Shown: positions 24,979 to 33,733 of the stretch, one piece after another
Numbering within the stretch: the first letter of the stretch is position 1
Layout of the letters: every line of letters begins with the position of its first letter
NCBI RefSeq assembly: GCF_905201705.1
Contig: NZ_CAJKOX010000006.1
Span: 1 to 64,000, forward strand
DNA: 64,000 bases
From: an uncultured Marvinbryantia sp.
Lineage (GTDB): Bacteria > Bacillota > Clostridia > Lachnospirales > Lachnospiraceae
Direction of reading: 5' to 3'
Translations under genes and position numbers: made by a program
The notes under the pieces: generated by a model
What the model saw: only the letters and a program-made list of their open reading frames with translations
What the model was told of the DNA's origin: nothing
The model's database searches: none

Positions 24979-26190
24979 CTAAAGGCTTGTGCGGATGACG
25001 CGCGGCTTGAAGCCGTGCTCTTCCAGCGCGTGCACGATCTGGTTTTTGTGCTCGGTGCCGAATGCCTCCATGGTGATCTTCAGCTCCACCGCCTTGCTGC
25101 GGTTGGTGCTGACGAACTGGTTATGGTCAAGCTTGATAACGTTGCCCTGCATCTCGGCGACCACGGTGGAAACGCGCACCAGCTCGCCCGGCGTATCGGG
25201 AAGCAGCACAGACACCGTAAAGATACGGTCACGCTGGATCAGTCCGAACTGCACGACGGAGGACATGGTGATCACATCCATATTTCCGCCGCTCAGGATA
25301 GCGACGATCTTTTTATTCTTCACATTCATATGCTTCAGCGCCGCCACGGTAAGCAGACCGGAATTCTCGACGATCATCTTATGATTTTCTACCATATCGA
25401 GGAAAGCGACGATCAGCTCGTCGTCCTGGATGGTGATGATGTCGTCCAGATTCTTCTGCAGATACGGGAAAATCTTCTCGCCCGGACGCTTTACCGCAGT
25501 GCCGTCGGCAATGGTGTTGATCGTCGGAAGCGTCACAACCTCGCCCGCCTCCAGGGACGCCTGCAGGCAGTTTGCCCCCGCCGGCTCCACACCGATCACC
25601 CTGATATTCGGATTCAGCATCTTTGCGAGCGTAGAGACGCCGGTTGCCAGTCCGCCGCCGCCCACCGGAACAAGAATATAGTCCACAAGCGGCAGCTCCT
25701 TTACGATCTCCATCGCAATCGTGCCCTGCCCGGTGGCAACAGCAAGATCGTCAAACGGATGGATAAAGGTGTAGCCGTTCTCCTCGGCAAGCTGGTAGGC
25801 GTACTCGCACGCCTCATCGTAAACCTCGCCGTGCAGGATCACCTCCGCGCCGTAGCTTTTCGTGCGGTTCACCTTCATAAGCGGCGTCGTCACCGGCATG
25901 ACAACCACAGCCTTTACGCCCAGCTCCTTTGCCGCGTATGCAACGCCCTGGGCGTGATTTCCTGCAGACGCCGTGATCAGTCCTCTCTCCTGCTCCTCTT
26001 TCGAGAGGGTAGAAATGCTGTAATACGCGCCGCGGATCTTATAGGCGCCGGTAATCTGCATGTTTTCCGGCTTTAAATAAACGCGGTTCCCGGTCTGGTC
26101 GCTGAAGTACTTGCTGTATACCAGCTTTGTCTCCTGCGTGACCCTTTTTACAACCTCCGATGCCTCTTCAAAACTCTCTAATGTCAGCAT
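24979..26190 (-). CDS. ilvA: threonine ammonia-lyase
   Basis: A PLP enzyme that deaminates threonine to 2-oxobutyrate, feeding isoleucine synthesis or threonine breakdown. It is 403 residues. The PLP lysine is in GAYKIRGAYY (residues 48-57), and the glycine-rich phosphate loop is VPVGGGGLATGV. An ACT-like domain fills the last 75 residues. The single short regulatory domain makes it closer to the 400-residue TdcB/IlvA2 form than to the 510-residue biosynthetic IlvA. It follows ftsY by 15 bases and so separates ftsY from ylxM-ffh. Confidence 0.94.
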   Translation of the reverse strand: MLTLESFEEASEVVKRVTQETKLVYSKYFSDQTGNRVYLKPENMQITGAYKIRGAYYSISTLSKEEQERGLITASAGNHAQGVAYAAKELGVKAVVVMPVTTPLMKVNRTKSYGAEVILHGEVYDEACEYAYQLAEENGYTFIHPFDDLAVATGQGTIAMEIVKELPLVDYILVPVGGGGLATGVSTLAKMLNPNIRVIGVEPAGANCLQASLEAGEVVTLPTINTIADGTAVKRPGEKIFPYLQKNLDDIITIQDDELIVAFLDMVENHKMIVENSGLLTVAALKHMNVKNKKIVAILSGGNMDVITMSSVVQFGLIQRDRIFTVSVLLPDTPGELVRVSTVVAEMQGNVIKLDHNQFVSTNRSKAVELKITMEAFGTEHKNQIVHALEEHGFKPRVIRTSL

Positions 26191-26205
26191 AATTCTGATT
26201 CCCCT

Positions 26206-27141
26206 TTATTCCTTTTCATCTGTTAAAAACAGTGCATTCACAAATTCTTCCGCATTAAACTTCTGCAGATCCTCAATACTCTCGCCGACCCCGATATATT
26301 TCACCGGAATGCCCAGCTCTGAGTGAATCGCGATCGCGATGCCGCCCTTTGCCGTTCCGTCCAGCTTCGTCAGAATGATGCCGGTGATATCGGCAACCTC
26401 CGCAAACTCGCGCGCCTGCACAAGTGCATTCTGCCCGGTCGTTCCGTCCAGTACGACAAGCGTCTCGCGGTACGCCTCCGGGTACTCCTTTTCCAGGATG
26501 CGGTTGATCTTGCCAAGCTCGTTCATCAGATTCTTTTTATTGTGAAGCCTGCCTGCCGTATCGCAGAGCAACACGTCCGCATGGCGCGCCTTCGCCGCCG
26601 CTACCGCATCATAGACCACTGACGCCGGGTCGCTGCCCTCCTGTCCGGAAATGATCTCAACGCCTGCCCGATTGGCCCACTCGGAGAGCTGTTCCCCGGC
26701 GGCTGCCCGGAAGGTATCGGCGGCTGCAAGCACCACCTTTTTCCCCTGATCCTTCAGCTTCCCGGCAAGCTTTCCGACACTCGTCGTCTTGCCGACGCCG
26801 TTTACGCCGATCACCAGAACGACGGAGGTGCGGTGTTCAAACTCGTAGGCCATCTCGCCGACCTCCATCTGCTGACGGATGCTCTCGATGAGATACCGCT
26901 TGCACTCCGACGGCTCCTTGATATGGTTTTCCTTTACCTTTTCTTTTAAATCCTCAATGATCGCGGTCGTCGCGTTAATGCCGAGATCGCCCATGATCAG
27001 CGTTTCCTCGATCTCCTCGTAAAAATCCTCGTCGATACTGGAAAAGCCGCTGAAGATGCTGTCGATGCCGGACACAATATTATCTCTCGTCTTGGAAAGT
27101 CCCTCCGCCAGTCTCCTGAAAAATCCTTTCTTTTCTTCCAT
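26206..27141 (-). CDS. ftsY: signal recognition particle receptor FtsY
   Basis: FtsY is the membrane-associated SRP receptor GTPase. It is 311 residues, a compact form with no acidic A domain. GVNGVGKTTSVGKLAGKL is the G1 region, DTAGRLHNKKNLM is G3 and TKLDGTAKGG is G4. It follows smc by 51 bases in the rnc-smc-ftsY order typical of Firmicutes. Confidence 0.97.
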   Translation of the reverse strand: MEEKKGFFRRLAEGLSKTRDNIVSGIDSIFSGFSSIDEDFYEEIEETLIMGDLGINATTAIIEDLKEKVKENHIKEPSECKRYLIESIRQQMEVGEMAYEFEHRTSVVLVIGVNGVGKTTSVGKLAGKLKDQGKKVVLAAADTFRAAAGEQLSEWANRAGVEIISGQEGSDPASVVYDAVAAAKARHADVLLCDTAGRLHNKKNLMNELGKINRILEKEYPEAYRETLVVLDGTTGQNALVQAREFAEVADITGIILTKLDGTAKGGIAIAIHSELGIPVKYIGVGESIEDLQKFNAEEFVNALFLTDEKE

Positions 27142-27192
27142 AAAACTCCTCCTTTCCAGGACAGAAGCGCCCTTTCGCAGGCTGTCCTTATC

Positions 27193-30100
27193 CTATTTAT
27201 CAAGTTCCTCTTCTACCATATTGACGGAAACCTGCGTGGAAACGCCCTTCTCCTGCATGGTGATCCCGTAGAGGCGGTCCGCCGCCGCCATTGTACCCCT
27301 TCTATGAGTAATAATAATAAACTGTGTATTTTTTGTCAACTTTTTCAGATATCCCGCATAACGCGCCACATTGTTTTCATCAAGCGCAGCCTCGATCTCG
27401 TCCAGCAGACAGAACGGCGAAGGCTTCATGTTCTGGATCGCAAACAGCAGGGCGATCGCCGTGAGCGCCTTTTCTCCGCCGGACATCTGCATCATATTCT
27501 GCAGCTTCTTTCCGGGCGGCTGCGCGATAATGCGGATACCCGCCTCCAGGATATCCTCGTCCTCCACAAGCTCCAGCGTGCCGTGACCGCCGCCGAAAAG
27601 CTCCTTAAACGACTTGGAAAACTCCGTCTGCATAATTGCAAATTTCTCCGCAAACTGTTTGCGCATTCCGGTATCCAGCTCTTTGATGATATCTTTAAGC
27701 GCCTCTCCCGCCTTTACAAGATCGTCGTGCTGCTCCGTCAAAAATTTGTGCCGCTCGGCGGTCTCTTTATACTCCTCAATCGCATTCACATTGACCGGAC
27801 CAAGCGCCTTGATCTCACCTTTTAACTCGGAGATGCGTTTCTTTAGCTGCGCCGGATTCTCATGCGCCTTATCCTCGAAAGCGGCAGCCTCGCTCGCCGT
27901 CAGACCGTATTCCTCCCACATATAATTGATCTGACGCTCGCGATAGTCCTCCAGGCGCTCCTTCTGGCTTTCCAGACGGTAGCGCTCCTTATCCAGGCTG
28001 CTCATCTGCCCGGAAAGCGCCTCGCGCTTCTCAAAGAAATTCTTATGCGCGGCGGACACCTCCTGCCGCTCCTTCGCAAGCGCTTCTATCTGCGTCTGTG
28101 TCTCCTGCCGGGCAAGCGACGCATGCGCTATCGTTTCCTCTATCTGTGTGATCTGCTCCGTCTTCTGCGAAACCTCGTCGCCGGAGCCCTGCCGGTCAGC
28201 CTGAAGCTGCGCCTCTTCCTCCCGAAAGCTCTTTATCTCGCGCTCCAGCCGCTCCACATTATCGCCGGCAAACGTTTCCCGCTGTGCAAGCTCCGCAGAC
28301 CGCGTGCGCGCTTTCGCCGTCAGATCGTTCTGCGCCTCCTGCAGGCGGCGCTTTTCCTCCAGCGCCTCCCGGCGTTCCGTAATCTCCGCCTCCAGCTTGC
28401 GTTCGCGCTCCTGCGAATCTGCAAGCTCAGATAGAAGCGCCGTCTTCTGTTCCCCGATCTCCGTTATCTGGGAATCCAGCTCCGCGGCCTCGCGCAATAG
28501 CTGCTCGTTGCCGGTCTGCGTTTTCTGCCTCTGCCCGTCGATCTCCTCCAGCTTCAGTCTGGCGGTATTCTGCAGCAGATACTGCTGCTGCAGCTTCTCT
28601 GTGCGCTTCATCAGCTCCTGCCGGTATTCCTGCCGCTTTTCACGCAGCTCGCCGATATCCCTCTCTGCCTGGCTGACCGCGTCGCTTTTTTCCTTTACAC
28701 TCTTTTCCAGCTCCTCCGTCTCGCGCCTTCTTCCAAGCAGATTGCTGGAATTTTTGAAGGCTCCGCCGGACATCGAGCCGCCCGGACTTAAAAGATCGCC
28801 CTCCAGCGTGACAATGCGCAGGCTCTGCTTATACTTCCGGGCGATCGCGATCGCATGATCGATCGTATCCACCACCAGCGTCTGCCCGAGCAGATATTCT
28901 ACAAGATTATCGTAGATCTCGTCCGCCTCGGCGAGCGTGCTTGCCACGCCGATCGCTCCCGGCTCGTAGAGCGCCTGCTCCCTCGCCAGGCCGCCGCGCC
29001 TGCGGATAGCCGTCAGCGGAAGGAAGGTCGCGCGCCCGTAGCGGTTGCGTTTTAAGAAGGCGATCATGCTCTTTGCCGTCTCCTCATTGTCCGTGACAAT
29101 GTTCTGGATGCTTCCTCCAAGCGCTGTCTCTATCGCCGTCTCATACTTTTTCTGCGTCCTGATCAGATCGGCGACTACTCCGTGCAGACCGCTCTGCACA
29201 GATTTCTGCTCCATGACCTTGCGGATACTGATACCGTAGCCGTCATAGCGCTCCGTGATATTGCGCAGCGACTCCAGGCGGGAAGCCTCGCGATGGTACG
29301 CCGTCTTTGCCTCCTCCAGCTCACGGCTGCGCACTGCAAGCGCTTCCTGCATCCTCTGGATATTCTGTTCCACCACGCTGTTGTCCGCGATCATCCGCTC
29401 AATGACTGCCTGCGTCTCGTCGTACTCCACCTGCAGCTCTGCGCGGTTCTTCGAGAGATCCTCCTCCTCGCCCTTCGCAGTCAGAAGCCGTCCCGTCAGC
29501 TCCGCCTTGCGGATCTGCGTCTGCTCCAGCATCGTTTCATATCGCTGAAGATTTGTCTTTGTAGTGCTTCGCTGGTTGATCAGCGTGATCAGCCCGGACT
29601 GCCCCTGTGAGATTTCCGTCTCCAGAGCGGAAACCTCCTTTATAAGCTGCTCCAGGAACTGCTCGTGCTCCTGCTCCTTTGCCCTGGCTGCCGCCGTCTC
29701 CTTCTGCAGCGCAAGAAGCGTCTCATTCTCCTTTTCCTTTTGCCCGCTGCGCGCAAGAATGTCTCTCTGCAAAGCAGCAATACGGCTTTCATAGTGCTCG
29801 TCGTTCATCTGCGCCGAGCGGATCTGCTCCCTGAGAAGCCCAATCTGGCTTTCGAGCTGCTGGCGAGTGATCTCTGCCTGGTGAAGCTGGTTCTGCTTCT
29901 CCTCAATTGCGGCATTCAGGCTCTCCAGGCGCTGCTCGGCGTCCTCATATTCCCGCTTTGCCGCTTCAAGCTGCCCGCCCGCCTGCGCAAGGTCGTTATC
30001 GGAGATCGCGATCTTCTCCGTCACCTCTTCAAGCTGTTTCTTAACGCGCCCGTCCTCCAGAAGAAACATATTGATATCCAGCGTTTTCAGTTCTTCCCTG

Positions 30101-30753
30101 CGCTGCAGATAAATCTTTGCCTTCTCCGACTGCCGCTCCAGAGGTCCGATCTGACGCGTAATCTCTGAAAGGATGTCGCGCACACGCGTGAGGTTATTAT
30201 TTTCATCCTCCAGCTTCTTCTGGGTAGCCAGCTTGCGCCGCTTGAATTTTACGATCCCAGCAGCCTCATCAAACAACTCGCGGCGCTCCTCCGGTTTCCC
30301 GCTTAAAATTTTCTCGATCTGCCCCTGTCCGATGATGGAATAGCCTTCTTTTCCGATACCGGTGTCGTAAAACAACTCCTGGATATCGCGCAGACGGCAG
30401 GCTGTGCCGTTGATGAGATATTCGCTCTCGCCGGAGCGGTAGAGACGGCGCGTCACCGTCACCTCATCGTAATCGGTCGGAAGCTGATGATCGGCGTTAT
30501 CCAGCGTGATCGCAACCGATGCAAAGCCCAGCGGCTTGCGGTTTTCCGTGCCGGAAAAAATGACGTCCTGCATATTGGAGCCGCGGAGCTGCTTTGCGCT
30601 CTGCTCACCAAGCACCCAGCGGACGGCGTCCGCCACATTGCTCTTTCCGCTGCCGTTTGGCCCAACGATACCGGTGATCCCGTTGTGAAACTGGAACTTC
30701 ATCTTATTTGCAAAGGACTTGAACCCCTGCACCTCGATGCTTTTTAAATACAT
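27193..30753 (-). CDS. smc: chromosome segregation protein SMC
   Basis: SMC condenses and segregates chromosomes with ScpA/ScpB. It is 1186 residues, full length. Walker A is GPNGSGKSN (residues 32-40). Two long coiled-coil arms (about 170-500 and 660-1020) flank a hinge around 510-650. The signature MSGGEKALTAIALLF and Walker B FCLLDEIEAALD are near the C-terminus. It starts 3 bases after rnc. Confidence 0.97.
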   Translation of the reverse strand: MYLKSIEVQGFKSFANKMKFQFHNGITGIVGPNGSGKSNVADAVRWVLGEQSAKQLRGSNMQDVIFSGTENRKPLGFASVAITLDNADHQLPTDYDEVTVTRRLYRSGESEYLINGTACRLRDIQELFYDTGIGKEGYSIIGQGQIEKILSGKPEERRELFDEAAGIVKFKRRKLATQKKLEDENNNLTRVRDILSEITRQIGPLERQSEKAKIYLQRREELKTLDINMFLLEDGRVKKQLEEVTEKIAISDNDLAQAGGQLEAAKREYEDAEQRLESLNAAIEEKQNQLHQAEITRQQLESQIGLLREQIRSAQMNDEHYESRIAALQRDILARSGQKEKENETLLALQKETAAARAKEQEHEQFLEQLIKEVSALETEISQGQSGLITLINQRSTTKTNLQRYETMLEQTQIRKAELTGRLLTAKGEEEDLSKNRAELQVEYDETQAVIERMIADNSVVEQNIQRMQEALAVRSRELEEAKTAYHREASRLESLRNITERYDGYGISIRKVMEQKSVQSGLHGVVADLIRTQKKYETAIETALGGSIQNIVTDNEETAKSMIAFLKRNRYGRATFLPLTAIRRRGGLAREQALYEPGAIGVASTLAEADEIYDNLVEYLLGQTLVVDTIDHAIAIARKYKQSLRIVTLEGDLLSPGGSMSGGAFKNSSNLLGRRRETEELEKSVKEKSDAVSQAERDIGELREKRQEYRQELMKRTEKLQQQYLLQNTARLKLEEIDGQRQKTQTGNEQLLREAAELDSQITEIGEQKTALLSELADSQERERKLEAEITERREALEEKRRLQEAQNDLTAKARTRSAELAQRETFAGDNVERLEREIKSFREEEAQLQADRQGSGDEVSQKTEQITQIEETIAHASLARQETQTQIEALAKERQEVSAAHKNFFEKREALSGQMSSLDKERYRLESQKERLEDYRERQINYMWEEYGLTASEAAAFEDKAHENPAQLKKRISELKGEIKALGPVNVNAIEEYKETAERHKFLTEQHDDLVKAGEALKDIIKELDTGMRKQFAEKFAIMQTEFSKSFKELFGGGHGTLELVEDEDILEAGIRIIAQPPGKKLQNMMQMSGGEKALTAIALLFAIQNMKPSPFCLLDEIEAALDENNVARYAGYLKKLTKNTQFIIITHRRGTMAAADRLYGITMQEKGVSTQVSVNMVEEELDK

Positions 30754-30756
30754 AAA

Positions 30757-31449
30757 TTACTGTTGTCCTTTCAAGATCATCATTGTACGGTAGGCAGCTT
30801 CCTGCTCGGCACTCTTCTTTGTCCTTCCGCGGCCTTCCTCAAAGCCCCTGTCGCCGATAAAAAGCTGTACCACAAAGGTCTTATCGTGCTCCGGTCCCTC
30901 CTCCCGCAACAGGCGGTAGGACATTGCTTCGCCCTTGAAAGAACTCTGTACAATTTCCTGCAGGATAGTTTTACTATCAAAAAAGAGTTTTTTGTGCTCA
31001 ACTCCATGTAAGATGAATCTGTTTACAAATTCTTTTGCATTAGTAAAACCACCATCCAGAAAAATGGCGCCGATCAGGGCCTCCATCGCGTCGGAAACCA
31101 CGGAATCGCGGTGTCTGCCTCCTGTCTGCTCCTCTCCTCTGCCCAGCCGCAGGAAGGAACCAAGCTCGATTTTTGCCGCACACTGTGCAAGAGTTGGCTC
31201 ACACACAATACTTGCCCGCAGCTTTGTCATTTCTCCCTCCTTCATCTTCGGGTAATGACGATACAGATATTCGCTGCTCGAAAGCTCCAGCACGGCGTCG
31301 CCGAGAAATTCCAGCCTCTCATTATCCTTCAGGTTCTTTTTTTTGTGTTCATTCGCATATGAGCTGTGACGGAGCGCATTTTCCAGCAATTCCTTATCCG
31401 CAAAGGAGTAGCCGATCATCTGCTCCAGCTCGCTTATTTCTCTTAGCAT
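30757..31449 (-). CDS. rnc: ribonuclease III
   Basis: RNase III cuts double-stranded RNA in rRNA maturation. It is 230 residues. The signature ERLEFLGDAVLEL holds the catalytic acidic residues, with DAMEALIGAIFLD further on, and a dsRNA-binding domain fills the last 70 residues. A 10-bp hairpin lies just upstream of its ribosome site. Confidence 0.96.
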   Translation of the reverse strand: MLREISELEQMIGYSFADKELLENALRHSSYANEHKKKNLKDNERLEFLGDAVLELSSSEYLYRHYPKMKEGEMTKLRASIVCEPTLAQCAAKIELGSFLRLGRGEEQTGGRHRDSVVSDAMEALIGAIFLDGGFTNAKEFVNRFILHGVEHKKLFFDSKTILQEIVQSSFKGEAMSYRLLREEGPEHDKTFVVQLFIGDRGFEEGRGRTKKSAEQEAAYRTMMILKGQQ

Positions 31450-31471
31450 TTTTCAGACTCCTTAACATACA

Positions 31472-31499
31472 GGAAGGGCGCTGTCTTCGGCGCCCTTCC
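31472..31499 (-). other. hairpin in the acpP-rnc gap
   Basis: A perfect 10-bp stem GGAAGGGCGC / GCGCCCTTCC with an 8-base loop, between the acpP stop and the rnc start. There is no U-run after it on the minus strand. It could be an attenuating or processing hairpin. Confidence 0.55.
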
Positions 31500-31515
31500 A
31501 CGAAACAGATAATCA

Positions 31516-31746
31516 TTAATTCACTGCGTTTCTGATTGCTTCCACGGCATCGCCTACTGAAACGATTTTTTCCGCTTCCTCTGCCGGAATCTCAATATCG
31601 AATTCTTCCTCGATACCCATAATGATCTGGTAAACATCCAGAGAATCTGCGCCGATGTCATCCACAAAGGTCATATCCGTTGTAATCTCATCCGCATCCA
31701 TGTTCATCACTTCCGCAATAATTTTCTGCAGTTTTTCCAATTCCAT
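31516..31746 (-). CDS. acpP: acyl carrier protein
   Basis: A 76-residue acidic carrier for fatty-acid synthesis. The phosphopantetheine serine is Ser35 in GADSLD. GGAGGG precedes the ATG. It lies 11 bases after plsX. Confidence 0.96.
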   Translation of the reverse strand: MELEKLQKIIAEVMNMDADEITTDMTFVDDIGADSLDVYQIIMGIEEEFDIEIPAEEAEKIVSVGDAVEAIRNAVN

Positions 31747-31757
31747 AATATTCCCTC

Positions 31758-32774
31758 CTAATTTTTCTGTTCCTCCCGGAACAGCTCTTTCATCATTTCA
31801 TCAATGTGCTGCTTTTTAAATTGCACACACTGCATAACGGCATTTTTGATCTCGCCGCTTTTCGCACTTCCGTGCGTCTTTACCACCAGCCCGTTCAGAC
31901 CGAGCATCGGCGCGCCTCCATACTGACTGACGTCAAAATTTTTGACGTTCTCCTTTAATGCCGGCTTCACCAGCAATCCGCCGAGCTTCGCACGTGTGCT
32001 GGTCATCATGCCCTGCTTGATTTTCTTGATCAGCGTGCTGCTCAATCCCTCATAAAGCTTCAGGATCACATTGCCGACAAACGCCTCACAGACAATGACA
32101 TCACATGCTCCTGCCGGGATCTCCCGCGCTTCCACACTGCCGATAAAATTGATATCCGGGCATTCTTTCAATAAAGGATATGTCTCTTTTACCAGGGCAT
32201 TCCCCTTTTCTTCCTCCACTCCGATATTGACAAGACCAACGCGCGGATTCTCAATGCCGAGCACGTTTTTCACATAAACGGACCCCATCCTCGCAAACTG
32301 AACAAGGTGGGACGACCGTGCATCCACATTTGCGCCGCAGTCTATCAGTAGCGACACGCCGTTTGCCGTCGGAATGAGCGGAGCCAGAGGCGGACGCTCC
32401 ACACCCCGGATCCTGCCCACGAGAAGCTGCCCGCCGACCAGCACGGCTCCGGTACTGCCGGAAGAAACAAACGCATCCGCCTCTCCCTTCTTTACCAGAC
32501 GCATACCGACCGCGATCGAGGAATCCTTCTTTCTGCGGATCGCGTTCACCGGCGGCTCACCGGTTTCGATTACTTCTTCTGCATGGACAATTTCTATCCG
32601 GTCTTTCGGGTAGGTATACTTCGCCAATTCTTTCTTGATGTCCTCCTGACGTCCGGCAAGGATCACCCGGACGCTCTCGTCAGCGAGCACAGCCTCAACT
32701 GCTCCGTGAACCAGCTCAGCCGGAGCATAGTCGCCGCCCATGGCGTCAACGACTACCCGTACACTTTCCTCCAT
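31758..32774 (-). CDS. plsX: phosphate acyltransferase PlsX
   Basis: PlsX converts acyl-ACP to acyl-phosphate, the donor for PlsY. It is 338 residues from the ATG at 32774, 8 bases after GGAG. VVVDAMGGDYAP opens the protein and LIDCGANVDARSSHLVQFA is conserved. Upstream in-frame ATGs to 32831 run into the promoter and are rejected. First gene of the plsX-acpP-rnc-smc-ftsY-ilvA unit. Confidence 0.95.
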   Translation of the reverse strand: MEESVRVVVDAMGGDYAPAELVHGAVEAVLADESVRVILAGRQEDIKKELAKYTYPKDRIEIVHAEEVIETGEPPVNAIRRKKDSSIAVGMRLVKKGEADAFVSSGSTGAVLVGGQLLVGRIRGVERPPLAPLIPTANGVSLLIDCGANVDARSSHLVQFARMGSVYVKNVLGIENPRVGLVNIGVEEEKGNALVKETYPLLKECPDINFIGSVEAREIPAGACDVIVCEAFVGNVILKLYEGLSSTLIKKIKQGMMTSTRAKLGGLLVKPALKENVKNFDVSQYGGAPMLGLNGLVVKTHGSAKSGEIKNAVMQCVQFKKQHIDEMMKELFREEQKN

Positions 32775-32802
32775 CCAATCATCTCCTTTATCTCTATTCC
32801 CT

Positions 32803-32831
32803 ATCATACAAGACATCGTTTTAAAAATCAA
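32803..32831 (-). promoter_or_regulatory. promoter of plsX
   Basis: Minus strand TTGATT (32831-32826) and TATGAT (32808-32803), 17-base spacing. No FapR-type palindrome is seen around it. Confidence 0.65.
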
Positions 32832-32918
32832 TATGTAATTTTACAGATGTTACAGCCTTCGCAAACTATGACCTACAGGACCTGCCACCGGCAGCTTCCT
32901 TCGGATGCATGGCAGCCG

Positions 32919-32948
32919 AAAAAAGGCTCCCCGTTTCCGGGAAGCCTT
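32919..32948 (-). terminator. terminator after rpmF
   Basis: Stem AGGCTcCCCG / CGGGaAGCCT with loop TTTC, followed on the minus strand by six T, 12 bases after the rpmF stop. Confidence 0.88.
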
Positions 32949-32960
32949 ATGCTGTTTCGA

Positions 32961-33140
32961 TTAATCCTGAGCGATAATCTCTTTTTTATTGTATGTTCCG
33001 CAGTTCTTGCAGACTCTGTGGGACATCATCAGCTCACCGCATTTGCTGCACTTTACTAAGTTCGGAGCAGTCATTTTCCAGTTTGCTCTTCTTTTGTCCC
33101 TTCTTCCTTTGGAAGATTTATTCTTCGGGCAGATAGACAT
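32961..33140 (-). CDS. rpmF: 50S ribosomal protein L32
   Basis: L32, 59 residues, too short to be obvious in a long-frame scan. It opens MSICPKNKSSKGRRDKRRA and carries a zinc ribbon with C31-x2-C34 and C44-x2-C47, the zinc-binding (C+) form. AAGGAGG lies 7 bases before the ATG. It follows the DUF177 gene by 3 bases, the conserved yceD-rpmF pair. Confidence 0.96.
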   Translation of the reverse strand: MSICPKNKSSKGRRDKRRANWKMTAPNLVKCSKCGELMMSHRVCKNCGTYNKKEIIAQD

Positions 33141-33143
33141 CGT

Positions 33144-33671
33144 TCACACCTCCTTAAATTTGTTAAAAATCTCCTGGATTTTCGCCATCCGCAGGTCTGT
33201 TTCATCTTTCCTGCAGTCACAGGTCTTCTGATTTAAATTGGTTCCGCAGATACTGCAAATTCCCTTGCAGTCTTCTTTGCAAAGCACTTTGGACGGCCAA
33301 TTCACCAGCAGCTCGGAATAAACAAGTTTATCCACATCCAGATTGTACCCTTCCAAATACACTTGATCTTCCAGCGTCCGCTGGCTCTCCGCCTCGCTCT
33401 TTTTCAGATCCGCCTCTTTCTCAAAATGCAGATCCAGCGTAACGTCGACATCCTCCAGACACCGGTCGCAGGGAATACGCACCGTAAGCACGGTATCCCC
33501 CGTGATCTGCAGCTCCCTGTCTCCTTTGTTCCGAATATTTAAGGAAACCGGCTGCTGCATGACGATAGGAAACGCACCCATTTTTGAAACAAATTGTTTC
33601 ATATCCGGCATGACGTCCGTCTGCATCACTCTTCCGTCGTTCTTTAAAACTTCGTTTAAGTCTATCAGCAT
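33144..33671 (-). CDS. DUF177 (YceD) family protein
   Basis: A 175-residue YceD/DUF177 protein, commonly encoded just before rpmF and linked with 23S rRNA levels. The C-terminal part has a Cys-rich segment (CKEDCKGICSICG and CDC) that probably binds zinc. AGGAGG precedes the ATG. Confidence 0.9.
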   Translation of the reverse strand: MLIDLNEVLKNDGRVMQTDVMPDMKQFVSKMGAFPIVMQQPVSLNIRNKGDRELQITGDTVLTVRIPCDRCLEDVDVTLDLHFEKEADLKKSEAESQRTLEDQVYLEGYNLDVDKLVYSELLVNWPSKVLCKEDCKGICSICGTNLNQKTCDCRKDETDLRMAKIQEIFNKFKEV

Positions 33672-33696
33672 GACATCCTCCTATCCATACCTGATT

Positions 33697-33725
33697 ATTA
33701 TAACTATCCACTATGATTTTGTCAA
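33697..33725 (-). promoter_or_regulatory. promoter of DUF177-rpmF
   Basis: A consensus sigma-A promoter on the minus strand: TTGACA (33725-33720) and TATAAT (33702-33697) with 17-base spacing. Confidence 0.85.
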
Positions 33726-33733
33726 TCAGATTT

